Source of the DNA: CAZCVI01 sp964502145
GTDB taxonomy: Bacteria > Acidobacteriota > Aminicenantia > UBA2199
NCBI GenBank assembly: GCA_964502145.1
Contig: CAZCVI010000067.1
Location: forward strand, 1-42,417
DNA length: 42,417 bases
Direction of reading: 5' to 3'
This document shows positions 31,001 to 40,400 of the stretch, piece after piece. Position 1 is the stretch's first letter; every line of letters begins with the position of its first letter. Position numbers and translations under genes: made by a program. The notes under the pieces are model-generated. The model ran no database searches, had not been told where the DNA came from, and worked only from the letters and a program-made list of their open reading frames with translations.

Positions 31001-31066
31001 GCATGTATGATGCATAAATATCAAATTTTGGTAACCAGAGCACCGCAAGGTGGATGAGGTATTGCT

Positions 31067-32455
31067 ATGAAGATCGCTCGAATTGAAATAAAAGATTTTT
31101 ACCAGTTTAAAGACGTCACGTTGGACCTGACTTATCCTAAAGGTCATCAAAAAGAAGGAAAACCATTGGATAAAGTCTGTATCATTGGTCAGAGTGGCAC
31201 GGGGAAAACCAGTTTACTGCGTTTGATCAAGTGGTTTGTGTCGCGGGATACGGCGCTTTCTGAGAAATTGAAGCTAGTGATTCCAGAGGGGGGGCGGGTT
31301 GATATGGATTTTGTGGCTTCTGATCTCGTATTTCGGTTGACGAACCAGGGCGCTGATTTAAAATACGATTCTTTTGGCAAGGTAGGTAATGGCAAGAGGA
31401 AAATCTCCTTTGAGAAATGGGAAAAAGATTTGAAAGCGTGTCTTAAAACCTGTAATCCGGTGTTAATCAATTATCCGGTGGATATCAGTCATGGTAGGGG
31501 GTTACCTAAACCTACCTTGGAACGTTTGTTTGGAACAGGACGATGGAAAACAGAAGAGGAATTGAGAAAATTAGAGCGACCACATATTATTGATTTTGCT
31601 TTTGAGGATATTAAGTACATCTGGGATTATATTTTGAAGGATATTATTGAGTACCGTCGCGATGTGCTCTACATGAAGACAAAAATTGCCGATTCTGCCA
31701 GAGAATTCAATGCTAGTTTTAATATAATAAATGAGGAGTCTAATGAATTTGATAGATGGTTGGAGCAACATCCTGACCCACTACCTGCTTTGACAGAGAA
31801 ATGTCTGAATCCGCTTATAACTAAACTGGGTTTGAGGGTGCATCAAGATATTACGCCCAGATCAATTGAAGAGTTGGGGTTTGTGGAGTTGGAGTCTTGG
31901 TGTGGCCAGATTATCCCTGAGGATTTTTGGAGTACGGGAACATGGCAATTAATCCAGTCAATTATTCCTCTCTATCAACTGAAACCAGCAAATGCCATTA
32001 TCCTCATGGACGAACCGGAACGTTCGCTTTATCCTGATTTCCAGACCAATGTCATTGACATTTATACCCAATATGCACCAGAGAGCCAATTCTTTTTTGC
32101 CACTCATTCGCCCATGGTTGCGTCTTGTTTTGAACCGTGGGAAGTTATCGAATTAAAATTTGAAGAAAACAATATATTTGTTTCCCAAGATTTGCAATAT
32201 GAAGGTGAAAACCATGTGGATAATTATAAATATGATCCCCAGTATCTGCGTTGGGACTCTAATTTATTACGTATTTTCGATCTTGGCAAAGAGGGGGGGA
32301 AGAAGCGTCAGGAAGCATTAAGGATATTGGCGGAACTTAATGTCCGTATCAGGAAATTAAAAGCGGAAAACAAACTGGAATCGGAAATAGGTCAAAAGAT
32401 GGTAGATGAGAGCCTGAGAATAAAGGAGCAATTGGACTGGCGGTTGGATAAATGA
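31067..32455 (+). CDS. SMC/ABC-type AAA ATPase (PtuA/OLD-like), first gene of a candidate defence operon
   Basis: A 462-aa cytosolic ATPase of the AAA_21/ABC-like group. It has Walker A GQSGTGKT (41-48), a long insert with helices near 170-240 (coiled-coil arm), a degenerate signature STGTWQLI (about 289-296), Walker B IILMDEPE (311-318; D315, E316) and an H-loop FFATHSPM (H347). Such ATPases are partners of nucleases in Septu (PtuA), retron and OLD/Gabija-like defence. The next gene encodes an HNH-type protein whose start overlaps this stop (ATGA, 32452-32455), a layout typical of PtuAB. The assignment to Septu proper is inference; the ATPase fold is clear. It starts at ATG with TGAGGT 6 nt upstream. 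Confidence 0.85.
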   Translation: MKIARIEIKDFYQFKDVTLDLTYPKGHQKEGKPLDKVCIIGQSGTGKTSLLRLIKWFVSRDTALSEKLKLVIPEGGRVDMDFVASDLVFRLTNQGADLKYDSFGKVGNGKRKISFEKWEKDLKACLKTCNPVLINYPVDISHGRGLPKPTLERLFGTGRWKTEEELRKLERPHIIDFAFEDIKYIWDYILKDIIEYRRDVLYMKTKIADSAREFNASFNIINEESNEFDRWLEQHPDPLPALTEKCLNPLITKLGLRVHQDITPRSIEELGFVELESWCGQIIPEDFWSTGTWQLIQSIIPLYQLKPANAIILMDEPERSLYPDFQTNVIDIYTQYAPESQFFFATHSPMVASCFEPWEVIELKFEENNIFVSQDLQYEGENHVDNYKYDPQYLRWDSNLLRIFDLGKEGGKKRQEALRILAELNVRIRKLKAENKLESEIGQKMVDESLRIKEQLDWRLDK

Positions 32456-33096
32456 GAAAAATCGATAAATCAATAATTCTTTCCACTGCTTATAAAGAGT
32501 GGGTCGAGCAACTGGATAAAGATCATAAAAAGCATCCTCATTCCAGGGGACTTTATTATTATGATGTGGTAATGAATTTGCTTTATTGTCAAAGAGGCGT
32601 GTGCGCTTATACCGAGATGTTTCTGTGCAAAGCCGAGTTCTTGGATGAAAATAAATGGGTCAACGGTCGTTACCTAGATGAAAAGCCCAAGCGATTTGGC
32701 CACCTTGACCATTTTAACCCAGATTTGAAAAAAGACGAATTCTATAGATGGGAAAATCTCTTTGTTGCTTTTGCGGATGTTAATGTACTAAAACATGAAG
32801 GAAAAGTCGAGGACATATTTAAACCGGATTCCCCGGAGTATGATCCTATGAAGTTTTTGGAATACGATATGGAGACCCATTTCTTTATTCCTCATACCGG
32901 AATTGAAGATGTGGGGCTTAGGGCACGAATTGACCAAATGATTAATTTACTGCAAATAAATCACCCCACTGTTTATACTGAACGCGAGTCTTATGTAGAA
33001 ACTGCTATTCAATACCGAGAAGATAAACGTCCATTTAAGGTGTACAAGTTTTTTACCGCGTGTCGCATGGCTGGAATTCCTGTGGAGGATTTTTAA
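32452..33096 (+). CDS. HNH-type nuclease partner (PtuB-like)
   Basis: A 214-aa protein. A C46-x4-C51-AYTE pair and the HLDH motif (H84-L-D-H87, followed by FNPD) precede WENLFVAFADVN (N102, N111), the His-Asn-x-Asn arrangement of HNH-like PtuB nucleases. The second Cys pair of a zinc-binding HNH is not obvious, so the metal site may be reduced. It overlaps the ATPase gene by 4 nt, and its stop overlaps the start of the Roco gene by 1 nt (TAATG), so the three proteins are probably made in linked amounts. It is presumed to cut nucleic acid when the ATPase senses invasion; the target is unknown. Confidence 0.75.
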   Translation: MRKIDKSIILSTAYKEWVEQLDKDHKKHPHSRGLYYYDVVMNLLYCQRGVCAYTEMFLCKAEFLDENKWVNGRYLDEKPKRFGHLDHFNPDLKKDEFYRWENLFVAFADVNVLKHEGKVEDIFKPDSPEYDPMKFLEYDMETHFFIPHTGIEDVGLRARIDQMINLLQINHPTVYTERESYVETAIQYREDKRPFKVYKFFTACRMAGIPVEDF

Positions 33097-36000
33097 TGGC
33101 AACACTAACCGAGGATTTAGCACTTATTAAACAACTGGAACAAGAAACTGGCATCCAATTACCTGAGCGTCCATTTAAAGATCTCACAAAAGAAAAGAAA
33201 AGCGGCTATTCCCTTAATGAATCAGGAGAAATAGATAGCATAGCCATCTATCAAGTATATATGACCACTTTACCCGCCACTATAGTCCATTTTAAAAAGC
33301 TTGAAAAGTTGGTTTTATTTAATGTGTTGGCGACGGATTATTCTCTCCTGAAAGAAATGGGCCGATTGTCTCTTTTGGATTTATCATACAGTGAAATCAA
33401 AGATATCTCTTTCCTGGCTGGCCTAACGAATCTTACCAGTTTATATCTTGGGGGGAATCGAATTTCAGATATTTCATTCCTTTCCCAATTAACTGGTTTG
33501 GCGGGTTTGGACTTACGAAGTAATGGTTTGGTGGATATCAGTCCACTCCAAAAATTAAAAAAATTGCGCACTTTAGATTTGCAGTATAATGAATTGACCA
33601 ACATTTCCCCGCTTCAGGGATTGAACCGTTTATCCTATTTGAATGTGAACTGGAATAAAATTGCCGATCTCTCTCCCTTGCGAGGATTGTCGAATTTGAC
33701 ATATTTACAGTTGGCAGGGAATCAAATAAATGATATTGCCGTACTTAAAGAGTTGGGTGGACTGGTTTATTTAAATGTATCCAATAACCAGATAAAAGAC
33801 ATTACCCCCTTGCGGACATTAAATGATCTGTCTATTTTAGTTTTAAACGGGAATTTGATCACGGATATTTCTTCCATTCAAGAATTGAAGAATGTGAGAG
33901 ATTTGGATTTGAGTGTCAATAAGATCGCAGATATTTCACCTCTTCAGTCATTCACTCAATTGAAGGAATTAAGGCTGTCAACTAATCAAATCACTGACAT
34001 TTCCCCCCTTCAGTCCTTAACGTTGTTGAATGTATTGCATTTGTCCAAAAATCAAATCACTGATATTTCGCCATTACAGGCATTTACTCAGTTGAATTTT
34101 TTATGGTTGTCTGACAATCAAATTACAGATATTTCCCCCCTTCAATTTTTAACCCAGTTGAAAAAATTAAGGCTGAGTAGCAATCAAATCACAGATATTT
34201 TCTCCCTTCAATCATTGACTCAACTCGAGAATTTGACGTTAGGTACTAATCAAATAGAAAATATCTCCCCCCTCCAAGCATTAACCAAGTTAATGTCTTT
34301 AAGGATTGCAAAAAATAAAATTGTTGACATCTCTCCCCTGTCGAGATTAACTCGTTTAACCAGATTATGGTTGGATGACAATGAAATTATTGACATCTTT
34401 CCCCTTACAGCAAAAACGAATTGGAACATTTTAAATTTACGTAACAATAGAATTATTAAGCTTCCTAGCTCTTTTGCCTCTGGCAAAATTAAAATAAATT
34501 GGAAAGATGATTCTTCCGCTGGTATTACTCTCTACAACAATCCCTTGGAAGTTCCTCCAGTCGAAATCGTTAAACAAGGCACCCCAGCCGTTCGCCATTA
34601 CTTTGAACAACTGGATAAAGGTTCCACTCTCCTCTTGGAATCCAAACTCATCATCGTGGGTCAAGGCGAAGTAGGTAAAACTACGTTAATGCGCAAGCTT
34701 CTAAACAATGATTTTCTCGTCGTTCCCAACCAAGAACCCACCACCCATGGCATCAAAATAGAACCCTGGTCTGTTTCGTGTTCTTTAGAGAACGATTCAG
34801 AACCCCAGCGAGATATTACTTTATCCATCTGGGACTTTGGCGGCCAAGCCATTTATCATTCCACCCATCAATTCTTCCTGACCAAACGTTCCTTATATCT
34901 TTTCGTCTGGGAAGCCCGCAAAGAAGAAGAAATTGGTTCCTTTGACTATTGGCTCAATGTCATTAAACTCCTCAGCAACAACAGCCCCGTAATTGTGGTG
35001 ATGAACAAGGCCGATGTGCGCCAAAAAGTCATTGATGAAGCTTCCTATAAAAACACTTTTCCCAATATCGTCCGTTTTATTCCTGTCAGTTGTGTCACTG
35101 GCTTAGGCATTGATGTATTAACCAAAACCATCCACGATACATTGGCTCAGATGTCTCATCTAAAAGACCTATTACCCAAAGTGTGGTTGGATGTCCGTCC
35201 CCTTCTTCATCAGGAACAAAAAAATTATATTCCCAGTTCCCGCTTTTACGACATCTGCAACACCATTGACCTTCAATCCCACGAAGCCAATATCGTCGGC
35301 GAGTACCTTCATGATCTCGGCACCATTCTTTATTTCCAAAAGGATGCCCTCCTCAAAGATATCGTCATTCTCAACCCCGAATGGGCCACCGAAGCCGTAT
35401 ATAAATTAATTGATACCAAAGAAATCATTGAAAACAAAGGCCGTTTCTCTGGACACCTCTTGCCCAATATCTGGGACCAAAAGGATTATCCTGCCGATAA
35501 ATATCCAACCTTAATGAGATTGATGGAGAAATTCGAACTCTGCTTCCGTGTCTTGGACAGTGAAGATTATATTATCCCTGAACTCGTCCCAGCCAAACGT
35601 CCAGATATAGATTTCCCGTCTTTCCAGTCGCCTCATGCTTTAAAATTGCAGTTTCGTTTTGCCTTCATGCCCGCTGGCATAGTCAGTCGTTTTATTGCCC
35701 GCAATCACTATCTCATTGACAATGAAAAATATTGGCAAAACGGTGTACAACTCATATACGAGGAATCCACCGCCCTCATCCTCGGCGATCCAGTTAAACG
35801 TTTGTTAACTGTCAGTGTCTTCGGTCCTGCCCCAACCCAACTCCTGCATATTATTCGCAATCAGTTGTTGCACATCTATTTAACCTTAAACATGAACGCC
35901 ACCGAAGGCCATTATTCCGAAGAAGTTCCCTGTAATTGTCACCAATGCACCACCAGTCCAACCGAACCCTATGCCTTTCCTTTCCAAGTATTGAAAAAAA

Positions 36001-36695
36001 CAGCCGAACAGAACCAGATGTTGATGTGTTATAAAAGTTATTTACCCGTTTCCCCCGCCCAATTATTAAAAGGATACCAGCCACCCCAACCTGCCGCCAC
36101 CTTATCCCAGACATTAATCCATGTATTGTCCGGCTTACAAGGCATTGCCGGTCATATGCGCACAGAAGAAGACAGTCGCACCGCTTTTCTGGCCGAATTG
36201 TTGCGCGTCCGTGGTTATTTTATCAACGAACAAGCCCCGCGTGGTCGTTCTCAAGCAGGACTGGACCTCGGACAACTGGATATGGAAATTCGTGGCGCAG
36301 ACGGCAAACAAATGGCTATCTTGGAAGCTTTTAATCTCAAATATTTGGATAAAAAGGTGATTTCCGATCATGTGCAAAAGATTTTCGGCTATGATGCCAG
36401 TGGTTTGAAGGAGAATTACATCCTCGTCTATGGAGAATCAGCACAATTCAACGATTTATGGCGCAAGTACCTCGATTACCTGCCCCAAGTTCCTTTTCCT
36501 TATCCACTCATCGGCAAAATCGACGAACAACACACCGATTACGCAGAGATTAAAAGCGCACGTTCCCGACACCGACGAAATGATACAGAAACAGTGCTGA
36601 TCCATCTGTTTGTGAACCTGTCTAATCGCCCACAGAAGAAAAAGAAAAAAGAGGGACCACAGATTACACAGATTAAAAGGATTGACACAGATTAA
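33096..36695 (+). CDS. LRR-Roc-COR GTPase (Roco) with possible C-terminal PD-(D/E)XK-like domain
   Basis: A 1199-aa protein. About seventeen 22-residue leucine-rich repeats (pattern LxxLxLSxNQITDISPLQSL) cover about 60-445. The Roc GTPase has P-loop GQGEVGKT (about 521-528), switch WDFGGQ (about 578), NKAD (about 635) and VSCVTG. The COR domain follows (about 700-930, LNPEWATEAVYKLID), with a CNCHQC motif near 945. The C-terminal part (about 1020-1110) has an E-D-x-R-x-A-F-L start, a GRSQAGLDLGQLDMEI block and AILEAFNLK, resembling a PD-(D/E)XK fold but without a clean E-x-K. The last about 20 residues come from a copied intergenic repeat. ATG 33096 (GGAGG 7 nt upstream) is preferred over 33060, which lies inside the HNH gene. 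Role inferred: sensor or switch for the ATPase-HNH pair. Confidence 0.88.
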   Translation: MATLTEDLALIKQLEQETGIQLPERPFKDLTKEKKSGYSLNESGEIDSIAIYQVYMTTLPATIVHFKKLEKLVLFNVLATDYSLLKEMGRLSLLDLSYSEIKDISFLAGLTNLTSLYLGGNRISDISFLSQLTGLAGLDLRSNGLVDISPLQKLKKLRTLDLQYNELTNISPLQGLNRLSYLNVNWNKIADLSPLRGLSNLTYLQLAGNQINDIAVLKELGGLVYLNVSNNQIKDITPLRTLNDLSILVLNGNLITDISSIQELKNVRDLDLSVNKIADISPLQSFTQLKELRLSTNQITDISPLQSLTLLNVLHLSKNQITDISPLQAFTQLNFLWLSDNQITDISPLQFLTQLKKLRLSSNQITDIFSLQSLTQLENLTLGTNQIENISPLQALTKLMSLRIAKNKIVDISPLSRLTRLTRLWLDDNEIIDIFPLTAKTNWNILNLRNNRIIKLPSSFASGKIKINWKDDSSAGITLYNNPLEVPPVEIVKQGTPAVRHYFEQLDKGSTLLLESKLIIVGQGEVGKTTLMRKLLNNDFLVVPNQEPTTHGIKIEPWSVSCSLENDSEPQRDITLSIWDFGGQAIYHSTHQFFLTKRSLYLFVWEARKEEEIGSFDYWLNVIKLLSNNSPVIVVMNKADVRQKVIDEASYKNTFPNIVRFIPVSCVTGLGIDVLTKTIHDTLAQMSHLKDLLPKVWLDVRPLLHQEQKNYIPSSRFYDICNTIDLQSHEANIVGEYLHDLGTILYFQKDALLKDIVILNPEWATEAVYKLIDTKEIIENKGRFSGHLLPNIWDQKDYPADKYPTLMRLMEKFELCFRVLDSEDYIIPELVPAKRPDIDFPSFQSPHALKLQFRFAFMPAGIVSRFIARNHYLIDNEKYWQNGVQLIYEESTALILGDPVKRLLTVSVFGPAPTQLLHIIRNQLLHIYLTLNMNATEGHYSEEVPCNCHQCTTSPTEPYAFPFQVLKKTAEQNQMLMCYKSYLPVSPAQLLKGYQPPQPAATLSQTLIHVLSGLQGIAGHMRTEEDSRTAFLAELLRVRGYFINEQAPRGRSQAGLDLGQLDMEIRGADGKQMAILEAFNLKYLDKKVISDHVQKIFGYDASGLKENYILVYGESAQFNDLWRKYLDYLPQVPFPYPLIGKIDEQHTDYAEIKSARSRHRRNDTETVLIHLFVNLSNRPQKKKKKEGPQITQIKRIDTD
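33950..34290 (+). repeat. Near-identical 66-bp repeats within the LRR region
   Basis: Successive 66-bp units share AATCAAATCACnGATATTTC, CCCCTTCAGTC and similar words, with much higher DNA identity than the earlier LRR units. This suggests recent expansion by unequal recombination or slippage. Confidence 0.75.
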
Positions 36696-36782
36696 AAAAG
36701 ACTATTGGCCCACGAATTTCCACGAATTTCCACGAATTTATCGAATGGAAAGAATGTTCCCTTTTTTTTATCGCACCAAGTT

Positions 36783-36817
36783 GGGAACCGGACGTCACTT
36801 ATGAACGCCCGGTTCCC
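36783..36817 (-). other. Conserved hairpin between the Roco gene and RiPP precursor B
   Basis: GGGAACCGGACGT and ACGCCCGGTTCCC pair over 13 positions with one mismatch; the loop is CACTTATGA. The stem differs from copy A at several positions but keeps pairing, including a G-T to C-G change, which supports selection for structure. Confidence 0.55.
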
Positions 36818-36924
36818 GAAAGCATGATGAAATGGTTATACATTCATAAATGCTTTCTTTGAGGGGTTAAGCACTCCTTTTGTCAGCAAAGAGCACTATT
36901 GCTGCAATAACTGTTGAAGCAATT

Positions 36925-37125
36925 TTACTCCTTGCAATAATAAATGGTGCAATTGACGAGGGAGCAATATTCGTAGGTACATATTTCGTCGGAGCAATTC
37001 CACGTTGCTGGGCAAATTTTCCAATATGTGGCGACTCCACCTTTTACCACATCTAAATCTAACTTGCCAAGATTCGACACCGTCGTTTTAGACAGCGTCA
37101 GTTTTTTCCCGATTGATTTCTTCAT
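36925..37125 (-). CDS. RiPP (class I lanthipeptide-like) precursor B with pentapeptide Cys pattern
   Basis: A 66-aa peptide. The 30-residue leader MKKSIGKKLTLSKTTVSNLG... ends in DVVKGG and matches precursor A closely. The 36-residue core is unrelated to core A in sequence: six Cys at core positions 8, 14, 19, 24, 29 and 34, the last five exactly 5 residues apart and mostly followed by Ser/Thr (NCS, ICT, YCS, NCT). That regular C-[ST]-x-x-x repeat suggests stacked thioether rings or a repeating modification. No modification enzymes are nearby. A GGAG ribosome site lies 8 nt before ATG. It has its own promoter with a long conserved leader. Confidence 0.75.
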   Translation of the reverse strand: MKKSIGKKLTLSKTTVSNLGKLDLDVVKGGVATYWKICPATWNCSDEICTYEYCSLVNCTIYYCKE

Positions 37126-37350
37126 GATTGTTTCTCCTGTTTGAGTTTTTTTTGATTTTAATCCCTTTAAGCATTTATATTCACCTTAGATAGACTCTGG
37201 AATGAATCGCAAAGTCTAAGGCTTGCATGTGAGATTCCTTTTATTTTAAGCATAAGAAGTTTAAACGATACATCATGAACGCTTTTAGGAAGACGATCAG
37301 ATACCTTGTTAACCAAGATTGCAGGTCTTTTGTTTTCTGCCATGGGCAAT

Positions 37351-37379
37351 ATATTACTATAGTCATGTAAATATGTCAA
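37351..37379 (-). promoter_or_regulatory. Sigma70-type promoter of RiPP precursor B
   Basis: Minus-strand TTGACA (37379-37374), a 17-nt spacer and TAATAT (37356-37351), identical in both hexamers and most of the spacer to copy A. It starts 33 nt after the YgfK-like stop. Confidence 0.75.
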
Positions 37380-37411
37380 TAAAAAAATGGCAACTGTGTG
37401 ATCCATATAGA

Positions 37412-40400
37412 TTATGCGATGGCATAACCAAGCTGCGGGGCAACATAACGTAAGATCACACTCATTTGCGCAGCAGAAAACAAAGTGACCTGCTGAAAAG
37501 AATCTGCGGTGACAACAATATCCAAAATTCGAAAACTACCAAGGTCCAATTTTACAGATACTCCAGGATACTGATAAAGAAAATAACCGGGTTCCATAGT
37601 TAAGGTTTCGATACGCTCTGGGTTCTGCTTGTCTTTAGGGGTGTGTTTCCGCTGGATTGAAGGAGTATTACCATTGATCTGGATAAAAAACGCATTGGAT
37701 TCAGCATCAAAAGCGGCCTGGGTGAGACAGAGTTTGGGTTTATCCTTGTAAGGCGCCCCAGCCGTAGGACAAAAAGTGGCGCAATTACCACATTCATTGC
37801 AATAATCAGCAAGATTGAGAACCTGATACTGCTGCGCGATAGAAAAAAGACTATCCTCGGCAATATGCATGGTGTTGTTCTGCCAGGAGGCACTTTGCAG
37901 GTTGTATGTGAACGGGGTCACAGTATAACCAAAATTGGCACGGTTAGGACAAACCGTGACACACACATTACAAACATCACTACACAACAAACAACGACTG
38001 GCTTCTTCACGGGCAGCACATTCACTTAAAGGCAATATGACTGTTTCAAAGTTCTGCCGAACAGTCACGGGCAATTCTTCTATTTGCGGACCAAAAAGAC
38101 GGGTGGCAGATTTCTGTTGATACTCGGCCAGAGCTAAATGACGCTCAACAGGTTTGGGCAGAGTGGTCGGTAACGTATTCAGCATCGTATCGGCGGCTTT
38201 TTTGCCGTCAGCTACAGCGGTAATAATGTTAAACGCACCGTGCAAAGCATCACCACCAATGAAAACATTTTTAATACGACTGATACCGGTTAAACGCAAG
38301 GAAGAATGGTCGCGGGTCATGGGTTCATCTAAGAAATCAAGAACAACCTGCTGCCCAATGGCAGAAATAACGGTATCAAAATGAAGTTCAAATTCAGAAC
38401 CAGTGATTCTGACAGGTCTACGTCGCCCGGATTCATCGGGTTCGCCTAATTCCATGGCCCAACATGTTAGGGTCAAACCCTGGGAAGAAGCAGTGATTTT
38501 AACCGGGTTAGTCAGTTCATGAATGGTAATGCCTTCTTCCAAGAGCGCGTCTATCTCGTAAGGATCGGCGGGCATTTCCGCACGGGAACGACGATACAGC
38601 ATCACAACGTGAACACCCTGGCCTTTAACGAGACGCCACACGGTTCTGGCTGCATCCACAGCACTGTTCCCACCACCAATGATGGCCACCCGTTTGCCAA
38701 TCTTTACGGTCTCACCACGACGGACTTGAGCGAGGAAAGAAAGGGCATCAACTACTTGGGGTAAATTTTCCCCTTCAATATTCAAACGGGTAGCAGTCTG
38801 CGCACCGACAGCGACATATACAAAATCACACCGTTCTCGTAACTCTTTAAACATGGCTTTATCAATTTTACGGTTGTAAAAAATAGCGACGCCAAGTTTT
38901 TCAATGCGTGTGATATCTTTACGGATATCTTCCTCTTTGAGCCGAAAAGAAGGAATAGCGGACGAAACCATACCACCGGGCACGTTTTTAGCTTCATATA
39001 CTTCCACGGTCACACCCTGTAGGGCGAGGAAAAAAGCACACGCGAGACCTGAAGGTCCTGCTCCAATTATAGCCACAGTAATACCCAAAGACGGGGCAGG
39101 AGTTAAAGGGGGTTGGTCTTGTACCTGTTCTGTGATGAAACGTTTGATCTCCCGGATTTGCAAGGGGGCATCGTAATTGATGCGGGTACAAGCAGTCATG
39201 CAAACATGATCGCAAACCATGCCAGTGACATTGGGAAAGGGGTTTGTTTTTAAGATCGTGGTCAACGCGGCAGAGTAATTGCCGGTGGCAGTATAATACA
39301 TGTAATCAGGAATCGCTTGCTGGGCCGGACACGTGCTCTGGCAGGGGGCAGCAATACAATCAAATGATGAAAGCTCCCGTTTAATTTCCAGAGTCTGACC
39401 AGTAACACAGGTTTTTTTATAGCGCGGTTCAGTCACTACGTGTTGGGCATAGTGTTCTAAGTTAGCCAGGGCCGCTGTTTTGATCTTGGACGTCAAATCC
39501 ATATTAAGAAAAGCTTCCTGATCGTTGGGAAAATGGTTCTGATAGGTATTTAATATATAATTATTAATAGAATCGCTAGCCTTCATGGCTTCTGATAGTT
39601 TCTGGAGATATTGGCACAAACGACCGTAACCACCGGGTTTTAAAATATCAGAACACACGGTCACGGGCCGAATACCGCAGGCTATAACTGGAGCGACATT
39701 AAAACAATCTATACCCGCACTAAAACTGAGGTCCAATGTCCCGTTAAATTCCCGTTGCAATCGTGCGGCGAGTTGAATACTAATGGGATGCAACGCCCGA
39801 CCACTCATATACATCATGGCTTCCTGGGGCGGGAACACCTTTCTAAAATTAACACTCTCCAGAGTATTGGTTAGTTTTAAGCCGAAGTCCACCCCTTTAT
39901 GAGCGGCAGCGGTTTGCAAGGAACGGATAAGAGATAGCGCATCGGGGTACTTGAGATCATGGGCAAAGGCTTGGTCTGGCACGGGGGTAGTGTAACCGAG
40001 TTTATGGTTCAGTATCTCGCGTAGTGGTTCCGGTCCCAATAGGGTGGGATTTAATTTAATAGTAGTGTGATAACCCCGCGTCTCAATTAAATAAAGACCA
40101 ATCTTTTCTATTTCATCGGGAGGACAACCATGCATGGTGGATAAGGTGATATGGTTGGAGATTTTATCGGGAATAGACAGCTCTTTGACTGCCGGATACA
40201 GGCTAGCCAAGCGGGCCAGTTTTTCTTCTTTTTCCAGCATGCAATTTTCCATTTTATTGAGGAACTCTTGCACGTTGGGGTTTAATATGCCTTCCATATT
40301 GTAGCCCACACTCATATTAAAGAGGCAACCCAATTCATTCGTCTCGCCGCTGTCCCAGCCCCATTTATGACGCAGGAGATGGATGAGAATCCAGGCATTG

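Larger units (their letters stand above)
36624..37380. repeat. Copy B of the roughly 0.7-kb direct duplication
   Basis: Same order as copy A at 28703: A-rich start, CCACAGATTACACAGATT block, hairpin, minus-strand RiPP precursor, conserved leader and promoter. Its first 70 nt are inside the Roco reading frame and replace that protein's natural C-terminal end. An extra run of CCACGAATTT words (36713-36738) is unique to this copy. Confidence 0.8.

Noticed and set aside
33060..33095. Upstream start for the Roco gene
   Set aside because: It lies inside the HNH gene without a ribosome site; TAATG at 33094-33098 with GGAGG upstream is the natural start.
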